Source: JBATTK01 sp049670505
Lineage (GTDB): Bacteria > Bacteroidota > Bacteroidia > Flavobacteriales > Flavobacteriaceae
Reading direction: 5' to 3'
Length of the DNA stretch: 64,000 bases
Assembly: GCA_049670505.1 (NCBI GenBank)
Contig: JBATTK010000024.1
Coordinates: 1 to 64,000 of the forward strand
Shown in pieces: positions 35,649 through 44,173 of the stretch. Under the pieces are notes generated by a model. That model was not told the DNA's origin and ran no database searches. It saw nothing but the letters and a program-made list of their open reading frames with translations. A program made the position numbers and the translations under genes. Each line of letters opens with the position of its first letter. Within the stretch, counting starts at the first letter, position 1.

Positions 35649-36764
35649 ATGAAAAGAACATTAGTTAAGTTTAGAAATAGTAAGTTTCGAAGCGTCATAA
35701 GGAGACATGAAAAATATGCTCCTATTGTTTTTTTCATCGGGGGTTTTATTTTTGATTCATTCACTCTTGGACGCATTGATCGTTTGTATGACCTTATTGT
35801 CCTGTGCCTGCATATGACATCTCTAACCATTACAATTTATCTCTATAATTTAGTAGAAGATGGCAAATGGAAAAATTCAATTTTTGAACGATATGAGGAA
35901 TATTTTCCTTTGGCAATCCAATTTTTCTTTGGAGGACTATCGAGTGCTTATGTCATTTATTTCTCAAGAAGTGTTTCCCTATCCAAAACGGTATCTTTCT
36001 TTGTCATCCTCGTCGGATTACTTTTTGCCAATGAGTTTCTAAAAAAACGGATATCCAATAAATATTTACAGTTCGGTGTATACTTTTTTATAAGCTTCAC
36101 TTTTTTCACCTTCATGATACCTGTGTTCATCAAAGAAATGAATACGTATATTTTCATTTTTTCGGGTCTGGTCAGTTTGGTTTGCACGCTGGTATTAATT
36201 GCTATTATTTATCGTGTAAGTCCAAGCACACGGGCAGAAATACATATAGGCAAGCTAATTGGAATTGTTTTGTCCATCTATGCTCTGATCCATCTCTTTT
36301 ACTTTTTTAGGCTTATTCCGCCCGTGCCCCTAGCTCTGGATAGTGGTATTGTGGCGCACCGTATTAAACTGGAAAATAATAATTACGTTGTCTCCTACGA
36401 AACGGACGAATGGTATGTGTTTTGGAGAAAGCATAGGCTAAAGTTCATTCACGAACCCAATGAAAATGTTTATGTTTTTTCATCCATATTCGCTCCAACG
36501 GATATAGAAAAGTCAATATTTCATCGATGGAAACGGTATAACGATGATACCGATGAATGGGAAACTATGGAGGATATAGGTTATGATATCACTGGAGGCA
36601 GAGATGCAGGTTATCGTGGTTATACGTACAAGAATAATGTAAAACAGGGCATATGGAAAGTTGAAGTAATTACGGAAGAAGAGTTGGTATTGGGTGTAAT
36701 CAATTTTGAAATTATAATTGACCCATCCCTGTATCCTAAAAGAGTAGTCCATAAAAAGTTCTGA
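35649..36764 (+). CDS. Membrane protein with C-terminal DUF2914-like domain
   Basis: 371 residues. About six or seven hydrophobic segments occupy residues 25-235 (for example YAPIVFFIGGFIFDSF, TVSFFVILVGLLFANEF, YIFIFSGLVSLVCTLVLIAI, GIVLSIYALIHLFYFF). The last 120 residues are soluble: YVFSSIFAPTDIEKSIFHRW and KQGIWKVEVITEEELVLGVI resemble DUF2914, a small domain presumed periplasmic. Function is unknown. It begins about 80 bases after the inverted-repeat element and has no obvious operon partner. Confidence 0.75.
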   Translation: MKRTLVKFRNSKFRSVIRRHEKYAPIVFFIGGFIFDSFTLGRIDRLYDLIVLCLHMTSLTITIYLYNLVEDGKWKNSIFERYEEYFPLAIQFFFGGLSSAYVIYFSRSVSLSKTVSFFVILVGLLFANEFLKKRISNKYLQFGVYFFISFTFFTFMIPVFIKEMNTYIFIFSGLVSLVCTLVLIAIIYRVSPSTRAEIHIGKLIGIVLSIYALIHLFYFFRLIPPVPLALDSGIVAHRIKLENNNYVVSYETDEWYVFWRKHRLKFIHEPNENVYVFSSIFAPTDIEKSIFHRWKRYNDDTDEWETMEDIGYDITGGRDAGYRGYTYKNNVKQGIWKVEVITEEELVLGVINFEIIIDPSLYPKRVVHKKF

Positions 36765-37009
36765 CATCTTCAATACAAAGATGGTTTCAATTTATTCCGA
36801 AAAGGTTTAAAAAGGAACGAAAAATAAGCGTCGAATAAAAGAGATGAATTTGACAACTGAAAAAACCGGCAGACAACATCTTATCCAACTTGTACCATAG
36901 TTCAAATCTGATCCTTTTCCGCAAAGGAATATCCGTAAAAATAATTTCAGCTATATTTAAAGGTGGAACGGAGTATGTTTATATGAACGTAGGACAATCA
37001 AAAAGAGCA

Positions 37010-37495
37010 ATGAAACCGCTAAGTTATATTACGATACTGTTTGTGCTGATTTCGTGTGGCAGGGTTAAAAAATCCGATTATTTGGATAAAGAGCGAACGG
37101 TGGAAGAGGTACACCAAATGTTACTGGATTACCTTGTTGATATTAACAAGGAGGGATTGGTCGCAGAATTTAGGTATTTGGATGATTCTTCCGATTTTTT
37201 CTGGGTTCCGCCCGGATATCGATCGGCCCTGTCCTATGACTCCGTCAAAACTATTTTGGAAAGGAACCATAAGGCAATACACTCCATAAAAATGCAGTGG
37301 GATACCTTGCAAATATTTCCGTTGACCAATGAAATTGCAAATTATTCCGGCATAGTGGATGGTGTCATGATCGATACGGCCGGAATTAAATCGACCATGT
37401 CGATTATAGAATCGGGAACGATTATAAAACGGGAAGACGGGTGGAAATTGTTAAGTGGCCAGTCCGAAATACTTAGAGCGGCATCCGAGAATTAA
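37010..37495 (+). CDS. NTF2-like lipoprotein
   Basis: 161 residues from the ATG at 37010, which puts a compact lipoprotein signal first (ITILFVLISC). In-frame starts at 36890 and 36983 exist but place extra residues before the signal. The mature domain follows an NTF2/SnoaL-like pattern: RTVEEVHQMLLDYLVDINKE, then RYLDDSSDFFWVPPGYRSAL, and IIESGTIIKREDGWKLLSGQ at the end. It differs clearly from the NTF2-like protein at 24619. Substrate unknown. Confidence 0.75.
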   Translation: MKPLSYITILFVLISCGRVKKSDYLDKERTVEEVHQMLLDYLVDINKEGLVAEFRYLDDSSDFFWVPPGYRSALSYDSVKTILERNHKAIHSIKMQWDTLQIFPLTNEIANYSGIVDGVMIDTAGIKSTMSIIESGTIIKREDGWKLLSGQSEILRAASEN

Positions 37496-37887
37496 AAATC
37501 AACCTATCCTATCCATATCAAAACTCTTAAAAACCGTAAAAACCTTTTTAACGGATATATTTCATGAAGCGTAGGTCTTTCTTATAAGTGTTCCGTTCTC
37601 GACTTGCGTTAGCGGGTTTATCACCCTGTTTTTTTAGGATAATTCGTATATAGATGCCTTCTCTTAGGCAGGGGCATGTACATACAAACGACTACAAACG
37701 TTTGTAAGCGAAAATAAATATTTCCCAACCGAATTAAAAGGTTACCCGGTCTTAGGTTTGCAGTGTTGGATCCATAAACAGTGTAGGTACCAGCTTGTTT
37801 TAGGATTCAGTTTAAAAGATTCCTGCGAAGGCGGGGATGACAAGCATCATTATAATATGAACTGTTTAACCTTAAAATTAAGTAATT
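37496..37887. other. Intergenic region before ssb
   Basis: 392 bases without a convincing gene. It holds ACAAACGACTACAAACG near 37683, a short tandem-like stretch, and TTCCTGCGAAGGCGGGGATG near 37820, which resembles a common dispersed repeat built on TTCCTGCGAAGGCAGGAA. No tRNA or clear promoter was found. Confidence 0.45.
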
Positions 37888-38220
37888 ATGAATGCATTGC
37901 GAAACAAAGTACAGTTGATTGGAAACTTGGGCAACGACCCGGAAATTGTGAACTTGGAAGGCGGTAGTAAATTGGCCAAATTTTCTATCGCCACCAATGA
38001 GAATTACAAGAACTCTAAAGGTGAAAAGGTAACGGATACCCAATGGCATAACATAGTGGCCTGGGGCAAGACCGCCGAAATTGTAGAAAACTATCTCACC
38101 AAAGGGAAAGAAGTAGCCGTAGAAGGTAAGCTGGTCAACCGTTCCTATGAAACCAAGGAAGGAGAGAAAAGATACGTAACCGAAATACGGTGCAATGAAC
38201 TTCTGATGTTCGGGAAATAA
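37888..38220 (+). CDS. ssb: Short single-stranded DNA-binding protein
   Basis: 110 residues with an OB-fold typical of SSB: NKVQLIGNLGNDPEIVNLEG, LAKFSIATNENYKN, TQWHNIVAWGKTAEIVENYL and KGKEVAVEGKLVNRSYETKE. It ends soon after the fold (ELLMFGK) and lacks the acidic DDDIPF-type tail used to recruit repair proteins, so it is probably the secondary, short SSB often found in Flavobacteriaceae rather than the replicative one. It is monocistronic, followed by a hairpin terminator. Confidence 0.93.
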   Translation: MNALRNKVQLIGNLGNDPEIVNLEGGSKLAKFSIATNENYKNSKGEKVTDTQWHNIVAWGKTAEIVENYLTKGKEVAVEGKLVNRSYETKEGEKRYVTEIRCNELLMFGK

Positions 38221-38242
38221 ACGGGCATACCACTTCATCGAT

Positions 38243-38264
38243 AAAGGGGGCATTTTGCCCCTTT
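38243..38264 (+). terminator. Terminator after ssb
   Basis: AAAGGGGGCATTTTGCCCCT can fold into a GC-rich stem followed by TTTTCTTTTT, 22 bases after the ssb stop codon. Confidence 0.8.
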
Positions 38265-38324
38265 TCTTTTTCCACGGGCCAATAATTTCCTAACTTAAAG
38301 TAGTATTTTAATGCGCCCCGAGAG

Positions 38325-38777
38325 ATGAAAAGGAATAGACATACAAGCCTTTTACTGCTTATTCTTATAAGCTGGCTCCCTGTGGGATTGTTTTCACAGC
38401 AACTCCCCGAGAAGCAGGAAAGCTTGTCCTTTTTTGAGCATCGTGCTCTTGTAGATGCCCAACGGGAACAATTACTGAGGTTACATTTGGAAAAGGACGA
38501 ACTGGATTTTTGGAAGGATCAGCGAAACTTTGAAAAAGCATTGCAACAACATAGTCTTAACGGCTATTATACCTATTTAATTGGAAAGCGAACGGCCTAT
38601 GCGGAACATGAAAAAACTTGTGGCCAACAATGTGCCCATGGAGATTACTACTACCTTATGGCGGCCTATTATTCCCAAATAGGATTGAAGGATGACCGCT
38701 ATGATCCGGAACCTATTAAGAATACGGGCAAGGCTACCACGGAAATGACAGTCGTCAACAAAGGAAATCTTAGATAA
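38325..38777 (+). CDS. Hypothetical secreted protein
   Basis: 150 residues with a signal peptide (LLLILISWLPVGLFSQ). The mature part is helical and polar: LVDAQREQLLRLHLEKDELD, then DFWKDQRNFEKALQQHSLNG, and a Cys pair in HEKTCGQQCAHGDYYYLMAA. The two Cys residues could form a disulfide or bind a metal. It converges with the short basic protein gene at 38791. No known domain. Confidence 0.65.
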   Translation: MKRNRHTSLLLLILISWLPVGLFSQQLPEKQESLSFFEHRALVDAQREQLLRLHLEKDELDFWKDQRNFEKALQQHSLNGYYTYLIGKRTAYAEHEKTCGQQCAHGDYYYLMAAYYSQIGLKDDRYDPEPIKNTGKATTEMTVVNKGNLR

Positions 38778-38790
38778 ACAAGGGAAAAGC

Positions 38791-39000
38791 TTAGGCTACT
38801 TTCTTTAGCAAATCAAAACAGGGGCAACGTTTACAACGCTTAGATTCGTTTTTCTCGTATTTTTTACAGCATTTGGTCTTACAGCCTTGGGGAACCATTT
38901 CTTTAAGAATGGCTTTCCGTTCTTTTTTCAAGATTTTTTTCTGTTTTCCTTTTGCCGCTTTCTTCTTTTTGCCCACTACTATGCTATTAGTCAGGGCCAA
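38791..39000 (-). CDS. Small basic Cys-rich protein
   Basis: 69 residues starting at a TTG; a GTG nine codons in is an alternative. The N-terminal half is strongly basic (GKKKKAAKGKQKKILKKERK) and the C-terminal half has six Cys in CKTKCCKKYEKNESKRCKRC plus PCF, consistent with a metal-binding knuckle. Similar short proteins are frequent in Flavobacteriaceae. Function unknown; a nucleic-acid role is suggested by charge only. Confidence 0.6.
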   Translation of the reverse strand: MALTNSIVVGKKKKAAKGKQKKILKKERKAILKEMVPQGCKTKCCKKYEKNESKRCKRCPCFDLLKKVA

Positions 39001-39045
39001 AAGTAATTATATTTATTAAATCTAAATAAGATTAAATGTTAAAAA

Positions 39046-39564
39046 TTAAACATTCGGATTCGCTGCGGCACTATCGGCGGTAATCTGTTGCACATCCCTG
39101 TCAAATAGGTAAAGTCCGCCTTTATCATTTCCAATTAGATTTATTTTGTCCAAAATAGTCCGTGCCAACGCTTCTTCCTCGATCTGTTCGGCCACGTACC
39201 ACTGTAAAAAGTTATGTGTGGCATAGTCTTTTTCCTCCAAGGTTACATGTACCAATTCATTAATGCTGTTGGAAACAAAAATCTCATGATCATATAACTC
39301 TTGAAACATCTTTTGAAAGTTGCCAAAATCCGTTTTAGGTGCCTTTAAGGCCGAAACTTGGGCATGTCCGCCCCGTTCGTTTACATATTTGACCAACTTA
39401 AGCATATGCATCCGTTCCTCATCCGAATGTGCGTACATAAAACCCGCTATGCCTTCCAAACCTTTTACCTCGGCCCAGGAGGCCATGGATAAATATGTTT
39501 GAGAGGATTCCGCTTCTATACGAATCTGATTATTAAGTGCTTTCTCTAATTTTTCCGATAACAT
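39046..39564 (-). CDS. Bacterial ferritin (FtnA type)
   Basis: 172 residues from the ATG at 39564; a TTG at 39573 would add 3 residues. It stores iron in a 24-subunit cage. The four-helix bundle shows the ferroxidase ligands: Glu in NNQIRIEAESSQTY, Glu and His in SDEERMHMLKL, Glu in YDHEIFVSNS and Glu residues in WYVAEQIEEEALAR. There is no haem-ligand Met as in bacterioferritin. A 12-base direct repeat ACATAATTTCCA (39561-39572 and 39594-39605) spans the start region. It is monocistronic. Confidence 0.93.
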   Translation of the reverse strand: MLSEKLEKALNNQIRIEAESSQTYLSMASWAEVKGLEGIAGFMYAHSDEERMHMLKLVKYVNERGGHAQVSALKAPKTDFGNFQKMFQELYDHEIFVSNSINELVHVTLEEKDYATHNFLQWYVAEQIEEEALARTILDKINLIGNDKGGLYLFDRDVQQITADSAAANPNV

Positions 39565-39622
39565 AATTTCCAATTTTATGATGTTGTAAAATTACATAAT
39601 TTCCATCTAAGGGAAAGGGATA

Positions 39623-40471
39623 TTAAAATCTACCCGTAATCCCGATTCTTCCCGGGGCAAAGTTAAGGTTCCAGCTCACTTTTTTTCCATCTTGATTATA
39701 TTTCTGCTTGTATTTCCCATCCAGATAACGATCTATGGATTCTACGATAAAGATACTCGTTACTACCCCTAGGGCAAAATCTGTAAACCAGTGTTCCCCA
39801 TCCCATAGTCTGGATATGCCCGGAATGAGTCCTACAGTATATATACCTGCCTTCGCCCAAGGATTTTTAAAATGCTTGGCAATGACATAGGCATTGGAGA
39901 AGGCCAACATGGTATGGCCCGATGGAAAGGAGTGAAAATCCCTGTTGGGGTTAAACGGATCAAAGGTATCCTTGCTTTTTCCACTTACAGGGCGCGCCCT
40001 TCCGATAACGGATTTGGTCAATTGTTGTAATAGCCCCGCAGAAGTAGCGGAAGAGACCAACAATACGCCGGTGCGCCGTAATTTTTCATTCTTTGTGAAC
40101 AAGCCGGTTAGATATACACCGCCAGTGAACATATAGTTGTACTGAGGGCTCCCAAAGTTGGTGCCATATCCCTTAATGAATTTAGGAATCCCATCCCTTT
40201 GATTCCTGGAAAAATCAGAGGTTTCCTCATCAAAAATGTACAACAGGCCCGTACCTCCTACAATGGCGCCCAGCGTAGCCCATTGTTGACCTTTCCATTG
40301 CAAAGGCCTGCCATAGGAATGCCCTACCCCTTTAAAAATATTGGCAAAATCATAAGTGAACAGCTGCCATGTGTTTTGGGAAGGGGGAACATTTTCAGGA
40401 GTATTCTGACTATAAATCTGGGCGGTGAGTACTATAGTTAGTACTAAAAATAACATGGATAGTTTATTCAT
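39623..40471 (-). CDS. PAP2-family phosphatase
   Basis: 282 residues with a signal peptide (LVLTIVLTAQIYSQ). All three PAP2 motifs are present: KSVIGRARPVSG (KX6RP), FHSFPSGHTMLAF (PSGH) and GISRLWDGEHWFTDFAL (SRX5HX3D). The enzyme dephosphorylates lipid phosphates such as undecaprenyl pyrophosphate or phosphatidic acid. The active site faces the periplasm with a secreted N-terminus. Monocistronic; specificity unknown. Confidence 0.9.
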   Translation of the reverse strand: MNKLSMLFLVLTIVLTAQIYSQNTPENVPPSQNTWQLFTYDFANIFKGVGHSYGRPLQWKGQQWATLGAIVGGTGLLYIFDEETSDFSRNQRDGIPKFIKGYGTNFGSPQYNYMFTGGVYLTGLFTKNEKLRRTGVLLVSSATSAGLLQQLTKSVIGRARPVSGKSKDTFDPFNPNRDFHSFPSGHTMLAFSNAYVIAKHFKNPWAKAGIYTVGLIPGISRLWDGEHWFTDFALGVVTSIFIVESIDRYLDGKYKQKYNQDGKKVSWNLNFAPGRIGITGRF

Positions 40472-40585
40472 TCACTGATAAGGGTTAACCTACAAAGGTA
40501 CACGCTATACTTTAAGGGGATATGTTAACATAAGCTTAAAAATAACGTAACATTCGTTAATTATTTCTTGAAACACATTCAATTT

Positions 40586-41488
40586 TCAAAAGTAAATTTC
40601 TTGTGCAGATCGAAAAGTATTGGCATGGGCATTGACAATGGTCTTGATGTCCGGGGAATACCCCCCTCCCATACTGCATTGCATGGGAATTTGAAACTTA
40701 TAACAGGTCTTCAATACAAATTCATCCCGTTGCCTACAACCTTCGGTAGTTAAGGCCAGAGTACCTAATTTATCGCTTTCTATAATATCTACCCCGCACA
40801 GATAAAAGATAAAGTGGGGCCGTACCTGATCAATAAGTTTGGGCAGGGTTTTTTGAAGCAAGGAGAGGTACTCCTTGTCCTTGGTTCCCTTTTGCAGCGC
40901 GATATCCAAATCCGACCTTTCTTTTTTAAAGGGATAGTTGCCGGCCCCATGCATGGAAAAAGTGAATACGGAAGTGTCGTTTTGAAAGATTTCGGCCGTT
41001 CCATTACCTTGATGAACGTCCAGGTCTATGATTAGGATTTTTTGGGCAAGGCCTTTGGCCTGTAGATATCGGGCCCCGATAGCTTGGTCGTTGAGCATAC
41101 AAAAAGCTTCGCCTCTATTTGTATAGGCATGATGGGTACCGCCCGCAATGTTCATGGCAATACCATGCGCTAGGGCAAATTCACAGCCTTTCATGGTACC
41201 ATCCGCTATGATCCGTTCCCGTTCTACCAGGTCTTCCGTTAAGGGAAAACCAATTTTACGGGCTTCCCGAGGTGCAATTTTTATATTGAGCAGATCATAG
41301 AAATACTCGGGATCATGGACGGCTACTATATATTTATCATTGGGAATTTCAGGTTCAAAAAAATTGGCCGATGTACACGTGCCCTCATGCAGCAGTTGTT
41401 GAGGCAATAGCTCGTATTTGATCATGGGAAACCGATGCCCTTCCGGAAGCGGATGTTTATAGATAGGATGATGGGCTATTTTGAGCAT
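40586..41488 (-). CDS. Histone deacetylase-family (class II-like) hydrolase
   Basis: 300 residues matching the arginase-like deacetylase fold. Visible motifs are GGTHHAYTNRGEAFCMLND with the catalytic His pair, IIDLDVHQGNGTAEIF with zinc ligands Asp and His, FSMHGAGNYPF, and the second zinc Asp in LCGVDIIESDKLGTL. A Gly-rich MGGGYS near the C-terminus is the tyrosine-containing loop. Bacterial members deacetylate acetylpolyamines, acetoin-related substrates or proteins; the target here is unknown. It ends upstream of the ferritin/PAP2 genes on the same strand but 114 bases away, so probably a separate unit. Confidence 0.88.
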   Translation of the reverse strand: MLKIAHHPIYKHPLPEGHRFPMIKYELLPQQLLHEGTCTSANFFEPEIPNDKYIVAVHDPEYFYDLLNIKIAPREARKIGFPLTEDLVERERIIADGTMKGCEFALAHGIAMNIAGGTHHAYTNRGEAFCMLNDQAIGARYLQAKGLAQKILIIDLDVHQGNGTAEIFQNDTSVFTFSMHGAGNYPFKKERSDLDIALQKGTKDKEYLSLLQKTLPKLIDQVRPHFIFYLCGVDIIESDKLGTLALTTEGCRQRDEFVLKTCYKFQIPMQCSMGGGYSPDIKTIVNAHANTFRSAQEIYF

Positions 41489-41507
41489 TTGTTAAAAAGG
41501 TTTGTCC

Positions 41508-41529
41508 GGTCGAGCGCAGTCGATACCTC
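41508..41529. repeat. Left flanking repeat of GIY-YIG cassette
   Basis: GGTCGAGCGCAGTCGATACC at its core. It is an inverted, near-identical copy of the sequence at 41867-41889 and overlaps the stop codon of the nuclease gene (41528-41530 on the minus strand). Confidence 0.75.
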
Positions 41530-41848
41530 ATTCATTATCCGGTTTATAATCGGCATGTGCGACATTTCTACATTCCGCCAATATCTGGAGCATATCAAAT
41601 TCTCCTTTGGCTAAAGCTAATTTCTTTTTACTACTCCATCTTTTTATCTTCTTTTCAAAAGAAATAGCTTGAATTACATCATTAAATTCTTGTTGGAAAA
41701 TAAGTTTGACAGACCTTCTATTATAGTTGAAACAGGTGCTGTTCAATCCTTTTTCATGCTCTAATAATCTTCTGGAAATATTGTTGGTGATTCCAGTATA
41801 GGTAAGGTCATCGGCGCATTTAAGAATATAAACGTAATAGCATTTCAT
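41528..41848 (-). CDS. Small GIY-YIG nuclease-family protein
   Basis: 106 residues forming a single GIY-YIG (URI-type) domain: YYVYILKCADDLTYTGITNN with the first two signature tyrosine segments, RRLLEHEKGLN with the Arg, and VKLIFQQEF plus EKKIKRWSSKKKLALAK at the end. The Glu in FEKKIKRW region corresponds to the metal-binding acidic residue. Such proteins are single-domain homologues of the UvrC endonuclease part; the cellular role is unknown. The gene is bracketed by inverted copies of an AGCGCAGTCGA repeat, one overlapping the stop codon and one 19 bases upstream of the start, which suggests it travels as a unit. Confidence 0.9.
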   Translation of the reverse strand: MKCYYVYILKCADDLTYTGITNNISRRLLEHEKGLNSTCFNYNRRSVKLIFQQEFNDVIQAISFEKKIKRWSSKKKLALAKGEFDMLQILAECRNVAHADYKPDNE

Positions 41849-41866
41849 TTTTTTATTCTTAATAAA

Positions 41867-41889
41867 GGAGGTCTCGACTGCGCTTGACC
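41867..41889. repeat. Right flanking repeat of GIY-YIG cassette
   Basis: On the minus strand the core reads GGTCAAGCGCAGTCGAGACC, matching the left copy with three differences over about 22 bases. It lies 19 bases upstream of the nuclease start, so it may also carry its promoter. Confidence 0.75.
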
Positions 41890-42035
41890 TGACATTCTTA
41901 GTTATCTTTTTTCACAGATGGTGCCATTTTTCGCTCTGGATATCATAGTTTCCGGAGTCGCCATAATAATCATTTCTGCACCGATCCATCCATATGATTG
42001 GAATGGTGATGTCTTTATTCATATCAGAATCACGG

Positions 42036-44132
42036 CTAATTTATGGTCTCTCCATTCCCAACAGTATCCTCATCCGGATTTACAAAGACCAATTTGCCTT
42101 CGGCATTTTCGGTCATTAAGATCATCCCTTCGCTTTCCACACCACGTAGGGCCCTTGGGGCCAGGTTTACCAAAACCGTCACCTTTTTGCCCACAATTTC
42201 CTCCGGGCTAAAACTTTCTGCTATTCCGGAAACTATGGTACGGGTGTCCAGGCCTGTATCTACCTTAAGTATCAGGAGTTTTTTGGCCTTGGCCATTTTC
42301 TCGGCCGTTACAATGGTACCCACGCGCATATCCAGTTTGGAAAAATCATCGAAAGTAATGGTGTCTTTTTGTGGCATAATGTCTTTGTTTGCAGTTTCAT
42401 TCGCTTTTTTTGTCGCTTCCAGTTTGGCCAACTGTTGCGCTATTTCCTTGTCCTCTACTTTTCTGAACAGCAGTTGGACCTGCCCAATTTGGTGACCTGC
42501 CGGGAGCAGGATTTCCTTTTTGGAAACCTCGTTCCAATGATTTTCAATAGGATGCTCCACTGAAGAAGTGGTTGAACCGATATTGAGAATCCGATTAAGC
42601 TTATCCGAAGTAAAAGGTAGAAAGGGTTCACTTAATACCGCTAGGGCAGAGGCAATTTGTAATGCCGTAAACATAATGGTCCTTACCCTATCCTCATCTT
42701 CCTTAATACGCTTCCAAGGTTCCTCATCGGCCAAATACTTATTGCCCAAACGTGCCAAGTTCATTAATTCCTGTCCGGCTTCCCGGAATCGATACCGTTC
42801 TATGGAGTTCGAAATGATTTCCGGGAATTTTTTGAGCTGTAGCAAAGTTTCTTTGTCTACGGCCGTAAAATCCGATGGGTCCGGGACAATACCGTCGTAA
42901 TATTTATGGGTAAGCACTACCACGCGGTTTACAAAATTTCCAAAAATTGCAACAAGCTCATTGTTGTTCCTGGCCTGAAAATCCTTCCAGGTAAAATCAT
43001 TATCCTTGGTCTCCGGGGCATTGGCCGTAAGGGTATAGCGCAATACATCTTGCATGTCCGGGAATTCCTCCAAATATTCATGCAACCATACCGCCCAGTT
43101 TTTAGAGGTAGATAATTTGTTCCCTTCTAAATTCAGGAATTCATTGGCGGGTACATTTTCAGGTAAAATATAGTCGCCATATGCCTTTAGAATACTCGGA
43201 AAAATAATACAGTGAAAAACGATATTGTCCTTTCCGATAAAATGGACCAGTTTGGTATCCTTGTCCTTCCAATAAGGTTCCCAGTCTTTACCTTCCCGTT
43301 CCGCCCATTCCTTGGTAGAAGAAATATAACCGATAGGGGCGTCGAACCAAACATAAAGTACCTTGCCCTCACCACCTTCTACGGGAACGGGAATCCCCCA
43401 ATCCAAATCACGGGTTACCGCCCTGGGCTTTAATCCATCATCGATCCAAGACTTGCATTGGCCATATACATTGGGTTTCCAATCGTTCTGATGCCCTATC
43501 AAGATCCATTCCTTTAAAAAATCCTCGTAACGATCTAAAGGTAAGAACCAATGCTTGGTTTCTTTTAGGGTAGGAACGGTTCCGGTAATCGTAGATTTTG
43601 GATGTATAAGATCCGTGGCGTTCAAGGAAGAGCCACAATTTTCGCACTGATCCCCATAAGCTTCTTCATAGCCGCATCTTGGGCAAGTACCTACCACGAA
43701 ACGATCGGCAAGAAATTGTTGTGCTTCCGCATCGTATAACTGTGCTGTTGTCTCTTCTATAAAATCTCCCTGAGCGTATAATTTTTTAAAAAAATCCGAA
43801 GCGGTGTTATGATGTATTTGAGCGGATGTCCTGGAGTAATTGTCAAAGGAAATTCCGAACTCGGAAAAGGATTTTTTTATGATACCGTGGTATTTGTCAA
43901 TGATTTCCCGAGGGGAGACACCATCTTTTTTGGCCTTCATGGAAATGGCGACACCATGTTCGTCACTTCCGCAGACAAATGCGACATCATTATGGGTCAG
44001 GCGCAAATAACGCACATATATATCCGCCGGAACATAAACACCGGCCAAATGCCCTATATGTATAGGACCATTGGTGTACGGTAATGCGGCTGTGACGGTG
44101 TATCTAGACGGACCTTGAGGATTCTGAGACAT
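42036..44132 (-). CDS. metG: Methionine-tRNA ligase
   Basis: 698 residues. The enzyme charges tRNA-Met with methionine. The class I signatures are YTNGPIHIGHLAGVYVP (HIGH) and NKLSTSKNWAVW, the KMSKS-like loop with an altered sequence as is common in MetG. The zinc knuckle has four Cys in CPRCGYEEAYGDQCENCG. A C-terminal EMAP-type tRNA-binding domain starts near residue 590 (DFSKLDMRVGTIVTAEKMAK). Length fits the two-domain form. A 12-base inverted repeat overlaps its promoter region. Confidence 0.97.
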   Translation of the reverse strand: MSQNPQGPSRYTVTAALPYTNGPIHIGHLAGVYVPADIYVRYLRLTHNDVAFVCGSDEHGVAISMKAKKDGVSPREIIDKYHGIIKKSFSEFGISFDNYSRTSAQIHHNTASDFFKKLYAQGDFIEETTAQLYDAEAQQFLADRFVVGTCPRCGYEEAYGDQCENCGSSLNATDLIHPKSTITGTVPTLKETKHWFLPLDRYEDFLKEWILIGHQNDWKPNVYGQCKSWIDDGLKPRAVTRDLDWGIPVPVEGGEGKVLYVWFDAPIGYISSTKEWAEREGKDWEPYWKDKDTKLVHFIGKDNIVFHCIIFPSILKAYGDYILPENVPANEFLNLEGNKLSTSKNWAVWLHEYLEEFPDMQDVLRYTLTANAPETKDNDFTWKDFQARNNNELVAIFGNFVNRVVVLTHKYYDGIVPDPSDFTAVDKETLLQLKKFPEIISNSIERYRFREAGQELMNLARLGNKYLADEEPWKRIKEDEDRVRTIMFTALQIASALAVLSEPFLPFTSDKLNRILNIGSTTSSVEHPIENHWNEVSKKEILLPAGHQIGQVQLLFRKVEDKEIAQQLAKLEATKKANETANKDIMPQKDTITFDDFSKLDMRVGTIVTAEKMAKAKKLLILKVDTGLDTRTIVSGIAESFSPEEIVGKKVTVLVNLAPRALRGVESEGMILMTENAEGKLVFVNPDEDTVGNGETIN

Positions 44133-44133
44133 T

Positions 44134-44167
44134 AAAATCTGTATTAGGGCACAAAAATACAGATTTT
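44134..44167 (-). promoter_or_regulatory. metG promoter region with inverted repeat
   Basis: AAAATCTGTATT at 44134-44145 and its exact complement at 44156-44167 flank 10 bases, starting 2 bases upstream of the metG ATG. On the minus strand TATTTTTG (44152-44159) matches TANNTTTG and lies in the repeat, so a bound protein or an RNA hairpin could control metG. Confidence 0.5.
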
Positions 44168-44173
44168 GGAAAG

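Noticed and set aside
37600..37720. Possible CRISPR-like repeat in the gap before ssb
   Set aside because: ACAAACG recurs only as a very short near-tandem; there are no regular repeats and spacers.
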